Source: Lithodes maja
Taxonomy: Eukaryota; Arthropoda; Malacostraca; Decapoda; Lithodidae
NCBI GenBank assembly: GCA_037953745.1
Contig: JBAKBP010003087.1
Coordinates: 62,001-126,000, forward strand
Direction of reading: 5' to 3'
Length of the DNA: 64,000 nt
Part shown: piece after piece, positions 10,336 through 22,409 of the stretch
Layout of the letters: the number at the start of each line of letters is the position of its first letter
Numbering within the stretch: position 1 is the first letter of the stretch
The notes under the pieces: generated by a model
Seen by the model: only the letters and a program-made list of their open reading frames with translations
Told to the model about the DNA's origin: nothing
Database searches by the model: none
Translations under genes and position numbers: made by a program

Positions 10336-12044
10336 AAAATAAAATAATTTTCGGTTATTATTTTTTGTTAGCGATTACCCCATTCCCAGTAGGCTACTAT
10401 TGGGATTAATGGCATTATGAATTTTAGAACATAAAATAATGGGTATTAAATGTATAATGATTGCGTTATATTTATTTTACAACCGTAAAACACGTAATCC
10501 GTTTACCTGGTAGAAGAAAACAGTTAGTTATCCCTGATAATAACATATTCATGTTATAAGTTATTTAATTCAAAAGTTCACGTAGCCTCGAATGTTACTG
10601 GCGTTTAATAAACAGAACTGACTGAGCAGCTTGGCTGAGAAGGTATAGGAACGGATGTTTTGTTAACATTATATTATTGATTATTGGGAATCTAGGACTC
10701 TTTTCTCAATTTATTTCACCGATTCTCACTTATAAATACCTGTGATTAAGTGGTTATGTTACTGGCACTGCCTATGCCTTATATTTTTGCTAAACCTATT
10801 AATATTGATGGGTAGTCTATGGATAGTAGGCGCCGCTATAACACAGAGCTCGGCACGCTCGTTTCCTAGGCCAGACGAGATTCAAGAGGAGCAGATGGTT
10901 CCCATAGGTGGAGGTGCAATATTGTGTGCCTAGGTCTATGGAATCTAGACCCATACTAATCAATCTCCTTAGTCCTTAGGCTGTTCGCCTACATTAACTT
11001 AACCCATTCAGTACCAGTGCCATCCTTTTCATTTTTTTCTGGCTTCTTTTAGACGATTTTATTATATTACAAATGTATAATAGCCTATATAGCAATATAT
11101 ATTTTACCAATATATATATTGTATCTATATAATCTAGGCTATTGTACTATTATTTATGAAAACTAATTTTGTCTAGCCCATTTTCCAATCACTTACAATA
11201 CCGTCTTGCATTAGGCTAAGTAGAAAGGTAAGAAGTTACAATTATAGTTTGTAGTCTTGGACAGTAGTTTACAATTTAAAGGTGAACTACAGGGATGAAC
11301 AAAAAAACAAAGATTAATGCAGGTCATAACTTGGCATGAATATACTGTAATATGTATATGGGCAATATCGATATAATTCCATTAAACTCCAGAACAAAAT
11401 ACTAATATATATAGTCGTTGGTGACGAATTGGCATTTTCAGCCAGCTGGAGTGACTCCATTGTTCAGAGCATCCGTTTGTAAACAAGATATGCGGTCCTG
11501 GACAGTGAGGTCTGTTTTTCGAAATGAATACCTTTCAATACAATACTCAAGCTCTGCAAAAGATCGACCAACGTCCTGATGATGTGGTGCACATCAAGAA
11601 ATAATCCCAGCTCGCCAGCAATAAACATACATGCAGTGTTTATGCATGTTTAGCATGGTCCACAGTTGAGGGAGCTCGGTTCTAAGGCCTATTTCGTAAT
11701 GATAATATAGTTTTCTGTTCAATTTATATATCGCGGTCCCTTGACCAGACAGTGGTGAAGCCAAATGTTGAGCTGTAAACATGCATACAAATTATAAGAA
11801 TTTCTCAAATAAAAAAAAACACAGATTCACCCATTTCCCTTGTCGAGAGTTCCCGCCATTGGCCACAGTTACGTCATGGTAAACACACCAGTTCGCGCCA
11901 CATAAAATAACTTAGATAAGCTATATTTCTATGTTGTTAAAACAAATTGATGAAAGTTCTTCAGTATCATATACCTAAAACCAAGCAGATCCCAATGGAC
12001 ATTGTAGTTTGAATAGGTTTTATCGGTGACTGGACGACTCGGCC

Positions 12045-12165
12045 CATGGGACAACTCGGCTCAGACAGCTCGGCCCACTTTTCGACAACTCGGCCACGAC
12101 GGCGAGACAGCTCGGCCCAGACGGCGAGACAGCTCGGCCACGACGGCGAGACAGCTCGGCCCCAT
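12045..12165. repeat. Imperfect 21-22 bp tandem repeat
   Basis: Repeated units of GACAGCTCGGCC followed by CACGACGGCGA or CAGACGGCGA, about five in a row, with degenerate leading copies (GACTCGGCCCATGG, GACAACTCGGCTCA). The GC content is far above that of the surroundings. ORFs on both strands through it are by-products of the repeat. Confidence 0.8.
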
Positions 12166-12714
12166 GTTATGCTTTGGGGCAATTTTTTTAATATAGCCGT
12201 GAAAAAGGCTGTAGCCTTGAAATTCGTGATTTTATCTACTGTATGTGTTGAAATGCTGAAGACTGTCTAGAATAACCGTCTGTCTTCCATATAACCTTAC
12301 TAATCTCAATAAAATTACCTCATAATAGATAAAATACACTGTAAAATGCGTCATGATCCTCAAGGGATTAACATGATGATGATAGAAGACAATCATATAT
12401 TTTCATTCCTGATCCTACCTTTGTCCCTTTTTTATTTATTCATTCTAGGAAACATTTATTCTCTAAGTCATCCATTAGTATACTCATTAATATTATAATA
12501 ATAATAATAATAATAATTCTTTATTCCAGACACAGAAGATAAAGACAGTATAAATACAGTACGACCTAATGGTCCATATCACATACACTTCTCGTGAGAG
12601 CACAGGTAATAATTATACACAAAAATATATTGATAGAGAAACAGTACAATAAAATATACTGTACAGTAGGCCTATTTACAGAATGGCATAATAAAGCATA
12701 ATAATAATAATAAT

Positions 12715-12904
12715 GGCATAATGGGGATATGAATGGTAAGGTGGGTGATAAGAAAGTTGAGGGAGTGGTGGGAGGGTGGGGGGTACCATGAAAGGTGAAT
12801 GGGAATGGTAGTGCACTTGTGGACGTATGTGTGGGGAGGAGGCTGTGGATAGCCAACACCTTCTTCCAACACAGAATGATCCACAGGTACACGTGGAAAC
12901 GGAT
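12715..12904 (+). pseudogene. LINE endonuclease, N-terminal fragment (RTE-like)
   Basis: The plus-strand frame reads GDMNGKVGDKKVEGVVGGWG, then a TGA near 12785, then NGNGSALVDVCVGRRLW and IANTFFQHRMIHRYTWKR. GD-N is the APE-type endonuclease motif, and the ANTFFQH-IH-YTW block is typical of RTE-like LINEs. Translation continues in frame into the LINE segment at 40991, across the 28-kb insertion. This fragment would supply part of the nuclease that nicks target DNA. Confidence 0.7.
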
Positions 12905-14799
12905 TGTTACGTCCTGGGATATATAAACACTGGGCTCTTTCTATTGGACTAGGTATGCGGCAACAAGCAACAACGGAAAACGCTAGATTCAACCCTTATC
13001 TATAAACCCAGGCAACAAACCACCCTAAACCGTCAAGAGTCCTGCCTGGACAACGAGGTATCCTATGACTCGGTTACAGGGTGCACGCACTATAGACTGC
13101 TGATAGTCAAGCAGGCTATATAAAAGATCACACAATTAAGTTGACTTAAAGCTTCAAGGAAAAGATAGATAACGGAATTAAATTGCAGAAACAATTTAAT
13201 AACAAACTAGAAGAAAGTACATTTAACGTTACGTTAATTAATACAACTAATCACCCCTGCGTGAATGAAGGTAAAAGCAAACAGTCCTCAAAACATCGTA
13301 CCGGTAGACAAGATGCGGGTTTCTAAACTGCATGCGGCTACTGTAGGATCTGATGCTTAGCAAAGAAAATACGTTACGGATTTAGAGAACTCTTAACTCA
13401 TAAGCAGGAATAATTACTAGTGATAGGCCATACAGTGTATAATGGCATAGGTATAATTAAATAAAGGCAGCAACTCGCAACATAACCACATACAAGGTGT
13501 GCTTCTCACTCTTAGTCAGGCAAGCCTGTTCGGACAGAGTCTCTAAGCCACACCCTGACTCACAATGCTCACAAAAACGGTAAACTGTGGCACAACAACA
13601 AGCATACAGAGATAATAAACCCCTAGCTGTTAATCTGCCAGGTGGCAGAGGTCTAGCCGGAAGGATATAGGCTTCGGATACCCGGGCTGAGCCACCTGCT
13701 CTAGCCTAGGGACGTTCCCAAGTCTGTGCGCCAAATTACTCTAATTGAAAGGGTGCTCTCTTGAGAGACTCAGATCGCAAGTATCTGACTCTCTCCTGGC
13801 GACCCTAAAACAAAAGCAAGACGTGCTAGCGCAGTGCTGAGTGGACTAGGCAAGGGCCCTCACACAACACAACACTAGACACACAGGGACACAGATAAGA
13901 AAATGCCCCCAGACTCCCACGGGTATCCTAGTAAAGTCGTGCGGGTCCACAGGACTCGCACCAGCAGACTTTACTTAAAGGATCGCAAAAAGTCTCCCCT
14001 CCGGTCTAGCCCCTGCTAACCTGACACAAGAACACACTAGCAAGCATGAAACCACCAAATATGAGACAACAAAAAAGCTTCCTAGGTCTCATTAACAATT
14101 ACATCTCTGCATAAGGCCCAAAAGCCTATCTAGTTATCTGAGAGCTCGTCGTTAATACAATAATAGATATAAGGTCTATCAAGGGGATGGGATAATTAAA
14201 TAGATTGGTGAAGTAGTGGAAAGAAGGTATACAAAGTAAGAGAGAAAGTTTCTAAGTGGGGTTGAGAGGGATAGATATCAAGGGGGTCCGAAGGGTACGA
14301 CAGTGAGGTGAGCTCTGAGTCTTGAATCTGTCTGGACCCCACCCTAGGCATACAAAATACATCCCAGGCTTGGCAACACTCAACACTGTTGCCTGGTCAA
14401 AATCGTCTACCCCGTGCGTGAGTCGAAACTAAGCCTAACGTTGCAATCAAATGCATATGGCAACACTTAAGGCTCGTCCCAAGCTGGCAAGCGAAGCAAC
14501 GTCCCAAGCCGGTCTCTCTCTCCCGCTCGTCTCCTCCCGCCCTCGCTAGACTTACATCTTATATATTATAATGAAATAATCAACTATCGAGAATAAAATA
14601 TACTAAGATGCGTTGGTTAAGAATAAGGGCAGCTTCAAGCTGTGAAACAACATAAGAATATCCCAGACATTAGTTACGTTGTCGTAGGATATCTACTAAG
14701 GAAAAGCCTGCCGACCGGCTGCCACCAGCCAGTTTCTAAACGGCTGGGCAGCCGACGCGCGCGCATGCCCGCACGTGGCTATTATGCAGAAGCGTCACA
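12905..14799 (-). repeat. Gypsy C 3' LTR
   Basis: As displayed it runs TGTTACGTCC...GCGTCACA, so in the element sense TGTGACGC...CGTAACA. Length is 1895 bp, against 1892 bp for the partner. Only scattered differences are visible between them, indicating recent insertion. CCTCCCCCAAG follows at 14800-14810, the complement of the purine tract. Confidence 0.9.
13763..13795 (-). promoter_or_regulatory. Conserved LTR stem-loop, family C (3' LTR)
   Basis: In the element sense: arm GAGAGAGTCAGAT, loop ACTTGCG, arm ATCTGAGTCTCTC. Twelve of 13 positions pair, with G-G at position 7. It is flanked by GTCGCCAG and AAGAGAGCA. Confidence 0.7.
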
Positions 14800-14810
14800 C
14801 CTCCCCCAAG
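14800..14810 (-). promoter_or_regulatory. Gypsy C polypurine tract
   Basis: CTTGGGGGAGG on the minus strand lies directly before the 3' LTR start TGTGACGC. This is the expected plus-strand primer position. Confidence 0.75.
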
Positions 14811-15124
14811 ATATAAGACCCTTGACTAAGTTCTTCATATCTAACAGAAAGCTTCTCATAGTACCACACACTGTTGCAACACAAGGCACTATATATAAAA
14901 AAAATAAACACTGTTGCGCTCCACCGAGCAAGTTCAACTAACTTAGCGACAATAAGCGAAAACATTCAACTTAGATACTGCTACAACATCTTATACAAAA
15001 TTCTACACGTTATAAAAAATAAAGAGTTTTTATATTTTTTTTTGCTTTTTTAATATGTTTTTTTCGGCTGAACTACAGTGACAGCCTATTTTCCTCCACA
15101 CTCAACCCTCAATCCTGTGGCAGT

Positions 15125-17527
15125 CTAACCAACATCATCCACCCTTGATAGACAATCCACTATCACGTTATCAGAACCGGCAATATGGCGTATGTCCAGA
15201 TTATACTCCTGAAGCATGAGTGACCACCTGGTCAGCCTCATATTCCGGTTATGAAACTGATTCAAGAATTTCAGAGGGTGATGATCGGTATAAACCACTA
15301 CGACTGGTCCGAAAGCAGGAACATATACATCGAAGTGCCTGAGCGCCAGCACTATCGCCAGGAGTTCTTTTTCAATTACAGAGTAATTCCTTTGTGCACT
15401 ATTGAATTTGTTACTGTAAAAACTCACTGGATGTTCGATACCTTCATCATCTGTCTGTAACAAGACAGCCCCAGCCCCTACGCCACTGGCATCAGTCGCC
15501 AGCTGAAAAGGTCTGCTGAAGTCCGGGGCCCTGAGTATGGGGTGGGTACATAACAGCTGTTTCACCAAGGAAAACGCCTCTGCACACTCAGGAACCCACC
15601 GGAACTTCTTGTCCTTAGATAATAAGTCAGTTAAAGGTGCAAGTAAAGTCGAATAGCCTTTGATGAAGCGACGATAATAGCCTATCATACCTAGAAACCG
15701 CATGATTTGTTTCTTAGTCGTAGGCTGGGGAAACTGATCGATGGCTTTGATCTTTGTCTGTGGAGGGCACACCTGACCCATCCCCACCTTGAACCCCAGG
15801 TACAAAACTGTGGCTTTGACAAAATCGCACTTACCCAGGTTTACCACCAAACCTGCTTCATTCAGTTTATTAAAAAGCTGTCCGATGTGAGCACAGTGAC
15901 TGTTAAAATCATCGTCGTATATTATGACATCATCTAGGTACACCGTACAGTTGGGAATGTCGGCTACAATGTCGTTCATTAATTTCTGAAACGTTGCAGG
16001 GGCATTTTTCAGCCCGTATGGCATAACATGGCAATGATATGTGGCACCGTCCACCACAAACCCACACACCTCTCGCGCTCGCTCAGACAAGGGCACTTGC
16101 CAATAACCCTTAACAAGGTCTATGTTAGTGAGGAACTTGGCTTTTCCTATCTTATCCACACTGTCGTCCACGCGAGGGAGAGGGTAGGCATTTGTGGGGG
16201 TTAAACCATTCAACCTGCGGAAATCTATACAAAACCGCACCTTGCCATCTGGTTTGGGCTGCAGTGTGACTTGGGAAGTCCACCTTACTGCACCCTCAGA
16301 AATCAGCCCACGTTTCAGCATATAATACAGCTCTTCCCTAAGTGCTGGTAATTTAATAGGGGGAACACGGTATGGCACTGATTTAAAGGGCGGGTGGTCC
16401 CCAACATCGACATCGTGCACCGCTTGAGTAGTGAGGCCAGGATGCTCCACGTAAACAGCTGGGTTTGAATCAAACAAGTGCTGCACAGCTACACGCTGTT
16501 GCTCAGGTAGGTGCAATATCAACTCGTGAGCCACTTGTCTAGAATTCCCCGCCCACTGATCCACGGAAGCATGACAATCCCAATTATCCTCCCCCGCAGC
16601 TTGACTGTCCCTTCCTCCTTCTCCACCAAGATCGCTGCAGATCAACACCGGGACAGTGAGAGGCTCGGAGGGGCGCCTCACATACTCTTTCATCAGATTT
16701 ACATGGCAAAGTTGGTTCTTTTTCTTATGATCAGGAGTAGCTACTAAATAGTCTAGATCAGAAACCTTCCTTACAACCCGATACGGACCAGAATACTTGG
16801 CAGACAAGGGGTGTCCCACCAGAGGCAGTAGTATCAGTACCTCCTGATCTACTTCAAACTCCCTCAGCTTCACCTTCTGGTCGTATCTGTCCTTCATCTG
16901 AGCTTGTGAACTCTTAAGGTTCCGACCTGCTACCTCCAAGCTCTTTAGCATTCTCTCACGGCTTTCAACTACATACTTTAGAAGCGAGCATGGCTTTGTG
17001 ACTCCCTCCCAGATCTCCTTGACTATGTGGAGGGGCCCCCTGACCCTGTGTCCAAAAACCAACTCGTTCGGGCTAAATCCCAAGCTCTCCCCAGGTACTT
17101 CTCTCGCAGCAAATAAAACGTATGGGAGACCTAGATCCCAATCCTTCCCATTTTCCATGCAATAACACCGCAACATACTCTTGAGAGTCGAGTGCCACCT
17201 TTCCAAAACTCCCTGACTCTCGGGATGGTAGGCAGATGACACCACAGACACTATCCCATGTTGCTGCATGGTCTGCTTAAACAGAGCAGAAGTAAAATTG
17301 GATCCCTGATCAGACTGGATCTCCTGAGGGTAGCCATAACGAGAGAAATAGACAAGTAGGTTTTTGACAACAGTCTTAGCCATCCCGTTGCGCATGGGGT
17401 AAGCATCTGGATACCATGTTGCTAACATCCATTACAGTTAGTCAAAATTTATTGCCGGCACTAGTGGGGGGCAATGGGCCAACCATATCGATAACTACTT
17501 TGCTGAAGGGCGGCCCAATGACAGGGA
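15125..17527 (-). pseudogene. pol: Gypsy C pol: integrase core, RT and RNase H
   Basis: A 767-codon frame (17428-15125) with a short degraded leader up to gypsy A. The integrase core comes first: YPDAYPM, EIQSDQGSNF (second Asp) and SAYHPESQGVLERW (Glu), then a post-integrase domain with VDQEVLILLPL and an acidic linker. RT follows at about residues 355-560: RFCIDFRRLNGLTPTNAYPL and the catalytic YLDDVIIYDDDF. RNase H closes the protein: LATDASGVGAGAVL, EKELLAIV and YTDHHPL. Integrase before RT is the Gmr1 order. Just upstream (17430-17450) a TGG to TGA change and a frameshift break the join with the integrase zinc domain. RT and RNase H motifs are intact. Confidence 0.88.
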
Positions 17528-18096
17528 TGGGTGTGACGCCTCCCGGCGTTAGCAGAATGGTTGCGTGGGGCATTGCAGCTCGCTAGCGCTCGCCAGGATG
17601 GAGGGATAGGCTACAGTTGTCCTAGAATGATCTGCTTTATTTCATTAGGGTCGTGTTGCCACAGACAGTCTAGAAATGGTCTTTGTTTTGGTCTGTGACC
17701 GCGCCTTATATTTTATATTCGCTATAATATAAATGTTGCTTGTGTGGGAGGCGAGCGAGAGAGGGTGAGGGAGTACACCCGGCAGCGAGGTGAGCTATGA
17801 CACGGCTCGCTTGGGCGCTGATGGCGTTGGCGGCCGGGTGGTCAACTAGTCCCTGCCCATCGCGGCCGCGTGTTCTTTACCAGCTCAGAGCTTGCCTGCC
17901 ACGCGTATCGTCTACATCCTTTGCAATTCTGTCCCCCATACTCGCCACTTTGCATACTATTTCTCTCTCTCGACTTCTCCTTTCTCATTCTCTAATCTTT
18001 ATTAAACTCAACATCCCTTCTGGTTTCAGCATAGACGTTCACCGTCGGCCAGTCGTATTGTACGCGAAGCTCTCAGATATTTCCATGTATTAGGCT

Positions 18097-18727
18097 TTAA
18101 CCTAACAAGTGCGCATGGGGGTAATTGGAAACGTCCCCCTGTGCTGACGTATTTGAGGTGTTTCCGTCACTAAAATATTCATTGTACCATTAATAGCATT
18201 AATACTTATCCATATGCGCCTATTATGGGTTGATTATAAAGGTATTAACCTGAAACAACAATAAAACGAGTGAAAACAGCGTTTGGATGGTCAAAATCGG
18301 AGATATAGCCCGCGAGTTGTATAATGTATGGGTGAGGCAACCTGCTTTCCCGCCAATTTCCCCCAAGGCCACTGAGACACAGTCGATCGATACTCTCTCT
18401 CTCTCTCTTGCACTCGCTTGCCATCAGTGATGACAACACCCTGCTTGCAACTCGCTAATGTTAGCACGAAAATATACCTCAGAATAAGGGAATAACAGGG
18501 AAAATAGGTGATAACTGAAGGAGAGGAGGAAAGTTGGGAAGGAGGGGAGGTAGAGGACTGAGATTTTGCATGGCCCAGGGGCCAAAAAAATAAAAAAAAA
18601 TAAATTTTTTTTTTTTTTTTTTTTTTTCCGATGTCAAAAGTTGATTTTTTGTTTTACTTACTCTCAAGAGTCTCCCCGCAGTCCGCCGGGGGAACTCTTA
18701 AGAGTCTCCCCGCAGTTCCCGGGTTAA
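18097..18727 (-). mobile_element. TTAA-flanked family 1 element, copy 1, in gypsy A 5' LTR
   Basis: TTAA at 18097-18100 and 18724-18727. The unoccupied site is present in the other LTR at 35127-35130 with identical flanks (TAGGCTTTAATGAGG), proving a TTAA target duplication. The ends are CCTAACAAGTGCGC and, on the other strand, CCCGGGAACTGCGG. There is no transposase. An internal A/T homopolymer lies at about 18581-18627. Confidence 0.9.
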
Positions 18728-19043
18728 TGAGGTTTGGAGAGACGGACTTTTCCGTGTGTGTCCTCTCTCGGGAAGGTTGTACCGGTATATGTCTCCCTGG
18801 CAAGGTGTTGAGTGATTCTGCTGGGCTATTTAAAGCTAGACTAGGGGTAAGGTTACTGTGTCGTTGTCTCCGATGTGTGCAGTGTTAGCTAAGCCCTGCA
18901 CGACATTGACAGGTACTGTGGGAGCCTAAGTTGTCTTCGGGTGGGTTTACTTTGCGAGCACAGCGCTGTGGTGTGAGAGGGCCATAGCCTATCCCTCACA
19001 ACATAGTGCTGCCTCTTTGTGTTGACTTCTGAGGGATCGCCAG

Positions 19044-19076
19044 GATAGAACTAGGTACTAGAGACCTAGATTTATC
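19044..19076 (+). promoter_or_regulatory. Conserved LTR stem-loop, family A (5' LTR)
   Basis: Arm GATAGAACTAGGT, loop ACTAGAG, arm ACCTAGATTTATC. Twelve of 13 positions pair (one G-U), with A-A at position 7. It is flanked by ATCGCCAG and AAGAGAGCA. Confidence 0.7.
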
Positions 19077-19850
19077 AAGAGAGCATCCCCCGTCATATAA
19101 CTTAATCTTCATTATACCACCTTCGGACAACGTTAGGCTACGAGCCGCATGCTCACCCATTGTTGCCCTGCCTTGATACCCCAGCTAGACTTTATTAACT
19201 GAGCAGACACTGGTTAGAGATAAGCCTCCATTATTATATGTATGCAACATTATTGTTCACTGCACTTTCGAGCCGAGGTTGTTGTTGAGTTGCACAACCC
19301 TAGTAGGCTGTTGCATTGTGTCACGAAGCATTTCTTTAGTTGTCGAGCATTACTACCGTTGCGCAGTCTTTATTATTCGCCTGCCTATTATTACTATATG
19401 TCCTAGTATTTATTGTGACCCGTATTCTGCATTATAATTGTTCAAGATTCTTTAGGAACATCTTCCCAGCATCAGACTTATTTCAGAAGTTTCCAGTTGA
19501 TGTTGCAGGACTAGCATTGCACTTTCTTTAATACAGGTGTGCCAGTTATTTGAGTATCTACCGTAACGTTAATTAATCCTGTTAACTATCTTTTCTTTGT
19601 GTAACCTAATCGAGTAATCTTTTACTGTTTGAGAATAGGCTGTTTCATCAAGCGTCAGCCTAGTGTGTGTGCACCAGTTACCGAGTCATAGGATACCTCG
19701 TTGTCCAGGCACGACTCAGGGCGGAAATGGTGTTTTGTTTTCCAGTGTTTAAGGCAGGGGTTGGATCTAGTGTTACCGTTGTTGCATTTTGCCATTATCT
19801 AGTCCAATGTTGAAGAGCCCTGTGTCTTTGAGAACCTGGATCGTAACAAA

Positions 19851-19860
19851 TGGCGACCTA
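19851..19860 (+). promoter_or_regulatory. Gypsy A primer-binding site
   Basis: TGGCGACCTA sits two bases after the 5' LTR end. TGG pairs with the tRNA CCA tail. The tRNA identity is not assigned. Confidence 0.75.
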
Positions 19861-20058
19861 GCTCAGGATCTTGTGAACTAAGAGATAATTGCAGGATTGT
19901 TGTGGTCATTTGTTTTATTGAGGAATATAGTGGGCACGTTATTTTTTTTTGGCAAAGTAGTATAGCACTTGAGAGTCTTCAGACATTTTTGGCAAGTGAA
20001 TAGTGTTACATAAGAGTTTGGGGTACTTCTTTTCTGAATATTGTGGTGAGAAATTTTT

Positions 20059-21150
20059 GTGAGCATCATGTCTTATACCGGGTCAGAGGAGAATGGAGAC
20101 ACAGTACGTAATGTCGAAACTGAGGAACAGCAGCATGATGAAAGGGTTAATCGGGTGAACTGTGAGGAGGATGCTAGGATATTTTTGCAATGGCCTGTTA
20201 CTGCCGAGCGGTTGGAGGGTATGGATCGGTACGGTCTTCAATGCCTGGCCACAGCTGTCGGTCATGCGGTTACTAGCAGCATGACCAAGGATAACTTGAT
20301 AACGTGTGTACTGGGCAGGGTGACTGGTGAGCGAGATGGGTTGAGTGCTCAGAGCCCTTCGGCCATGCTTCCCCTACACTCGACTCCCAGCCATCCCAGT
20401 AGTTTGCCAACCCCGGGTACGCTTCCGCAGTTGGGTGGTGACTGGCAGGGTGGGTTGCCCCTGGGGGGACCACCGGTAATTTCAAACATTGTAGCACCTT
20501 CACCTCCTCAAGGGTTATCTCCAGAATTATTGCTTCAGCTCGAATTAGCTAAGATCGAAGAGAGAAAGGCTATCAGGGCGGGTGATCAGCAAATAGAATT
20601 AGCCAAGATAGAAGAGAGAAAAACTATCAGTCAGCAGTCTCAGCACATAGAGCTAGCAAAAATCCAAGCGGATTTAGAGTCGACTAGGTACTGTGCCGAC
20701 ATGGACGTAGAGAAGTCGCGAGTAGAGGCAACGGGACAGCGACTTGGGGCTGGTAACCGTGTTCATGAGCAGTCTCTCTCGCACTTATTGAAACTGGTTC
20801 CGGTGTTTGATGAGAGTGGTGTTACAGAATTTTTCGCACGCTTTGAGAAGAAGTGCCAGGAACACCAGTGGCCAGAGAATAAATGGGCAGCACTTGTATC
20901 CTCTAGATTAATAGGCAAGGGTCTTAAAGCCTACGATGCGTTGCCTATAGAGTATTGTATTATCTATGAGGAACTCAAGGAGGCTGTCCTGAGAGCATAC
21001 GAACTACAACCAGAGACGTACAGGTTGAAGTTCCGGGGTGTTATCAAGGGTCGGGAGAGCACCTTTTTGGAGCATGCCCGGGAGCTGTCCGATGCTTTTG
21101 GGAATTGGCTGAGGTCGGAGAAAGCTACTACGTTTGACGACATTAAATAG
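20059..21150 (+). pseudogene. gag: Gypsy A Gag, N-terminal part
   Basis: The start at 20059 lies 211 bases after the LTR; a second in-frame Met (MSY) follows three codons later. The acidic N-terminus is followed by a proline-rich stretch and a charged helix with repeated LAKIEER units (about residues 165-215, likely coiled coil). The capsid-like core LLKLVPVFDESGVTEFFARF...KGLKAYDALP...LQPETYRLKFRG follows and is shared with gypsy B and C Gag. The frame ends at TAG 21148-21150, but the same frame continues as LVLLEQFFKCTGGDLTLN exactly where the other copies read on, so this is a nonsense mutation. Gag would assemble the cytoplasmic particle. Confidence 0.85.
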
Positions 21151-22409
21151 TTGGTGCTTTTAGAGCAGTTTTTCAAATGCACGGGCGGCGACCTGACGTT
21201 AAACCTTAAAGAAAAGCAACCAAAAACTCTACAGGAGGCAGCTGAGATGGCTGACCTCCGGCTATCACTAATTCGTGGGTGCGGGTCTGCCCAGCGTAGT
21301 GAGGCAGGTAACAAGGGGCGTGACGCCCCACCCCCCCGAGTTAGTGATATACCTTATGCAAACAAGTACAAGAGCCATGATACCAAGACTGACCACAAGA
21401 CTAGCACCGTCCCATTTAAGAAGGGGCCGGGCCCTTCCCAGTCCCAAGGGAAGCCCAAAGGGGAGTTGGAGTGTTATCATTGTCATAAAAAGGGGCACTT
21501 TGCAAGAGTCTGTCCTAGCAAACCACCTACAGCAGCTGTGTCTTTGGCCTGCAACATTGGTGTGTCTCCGAAGTCATCTGAGTTTGCCCGGGGCAGTTCG
21601 TCAGAGGCTGAGGCACAGCCAATGCAGAAGCACCTGGAAGGCTCGAACCCTGCTCAGGATGTTTTTTGCGACCATAGAGGGCGGGGTTGCGTGATGTGGG
21701 CGGGGCGCAAGCATGGAGTAGAGGTCTTGCGTGATACAGGTGCTTCCCAGACTCTGATGAAAAACTTGACTGGCTACCCTATAAACGCGGTTCGGGTGGT
21801 GGTGGTGCAGGGTATTAATGCAACTCGGTCATACCCGCTGGTGCGGTTGGAGTTGGAGGTGGATGGTGTGGCACGTGAATTGGATGTCGGGATTGTGGAG
21901 AAACTGCCAGTGGAGGGCGTCGACCTTCTTCTCGGCAACGAATTTGCAATGCCCGCTTCTGAGGTTCTACCCTTAGTCGTTGCCGAGAGGCCGGCCGACG
22001 TGAGTAGGGAAAAGCAAGAGTGGGTCGAGCGGTGCCAGACACAAGCCATGGCATGTGTTGTCACCCGAGCTCGGGCAGCTAAAGTGTCACAGCCTAGTCC
22101 TCCGTCTTCAGACCAGCGGAGGAACGATCAACAGGAGGAGGCTAAAGCTGGAGTTGGTTTTAAGAGTTTTGACTCGGCGGCTCTCCTGGGTGATTCAGTA
22201 TTAGCACCATTACTTAATTCTGGAGTAGCCCCTGGGCCTGTCATCGAGAGTGACGAGGCTGGGCATGACGAGTCTCCACGACAGCAACGTTATGTACATC
22301 GAGAGAGACAGAGGGAGCAGCCCAGTATCGGGGAAGGTCATGCATTGCTCCGGGAGCAGTTAGATCGCTTGGCACCCTCAGATATACGTCGGTTGCAACT
22401 AGAGGACCC
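21151..22409 (+). pseudogene. gag-pol: Gypsy A Gag C-terminus, zinc knuckle and protease
   Basis: This continues Gag after the nonsense codon. It carries one CCHC zinc knuckle, CYHCHKKGHFARVC (about 21466-21507), then an aspartic protease at about 21720 with VLRDTGASQTLM and DLLLGNEFAMP. It ends at RRLQLEDP, where gypsy B is inserted at 22410; the homologous sequence resumes at 32488. The apparent frame to 22503 is readthrough into the gypsy B LTR. Gag, protease and integrase appear to be one reading frame in this family, with no visible frameshift signal. Confidence 0.85.

Larger units (their letters stand above)
9873..12687. other. Non-coding interval
   Basis: No ORF here has credible protein features. 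It contains the hairpin, the short direct repeat, an AT-rich stretch at 11030-11160, the 22-bp tandem repeat at 12045-12165 and an (ATA)n run at 12492-12518. I recognise nothing else. Confidence 0.6.
17532..19848 (+). repeat. Gypsy A 5' LTR containing a TTAA element
   Basis: It begins TGTGACGCCTCCCGGC and ends GGATCGTAACA. Removing the element at 18097-18727 leaves about 1690 bp, matching the 1691-bp 3' LTR with scattered differences. It contains a CACAGAC...GTCTGTG inverted repeat (about 17662-17700) followed by an AT-rich TATA-like stretch, a plausible U3 promoter. Confidence 0.88.

Noticed and set aside
12045..12165. CRISPR-like array
   Set aside because: The units are contiguous with no unique spacers, and the context is eukaryotic.
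12046..12270. ORFs through the tandem repeat
   Set aside because: Products of a 22-bp repeat read in several frames. No support as genes.
17797..18093. ORF MTRLAWALMALAAGW with signal-peptide-like start, also at 34827
   Set aside because: Present in both LTRs of gypsy A and truncated in one by a TTAA element. No homology recognised, so it is treated as LTR sequence, though the frame is retained in both copies.
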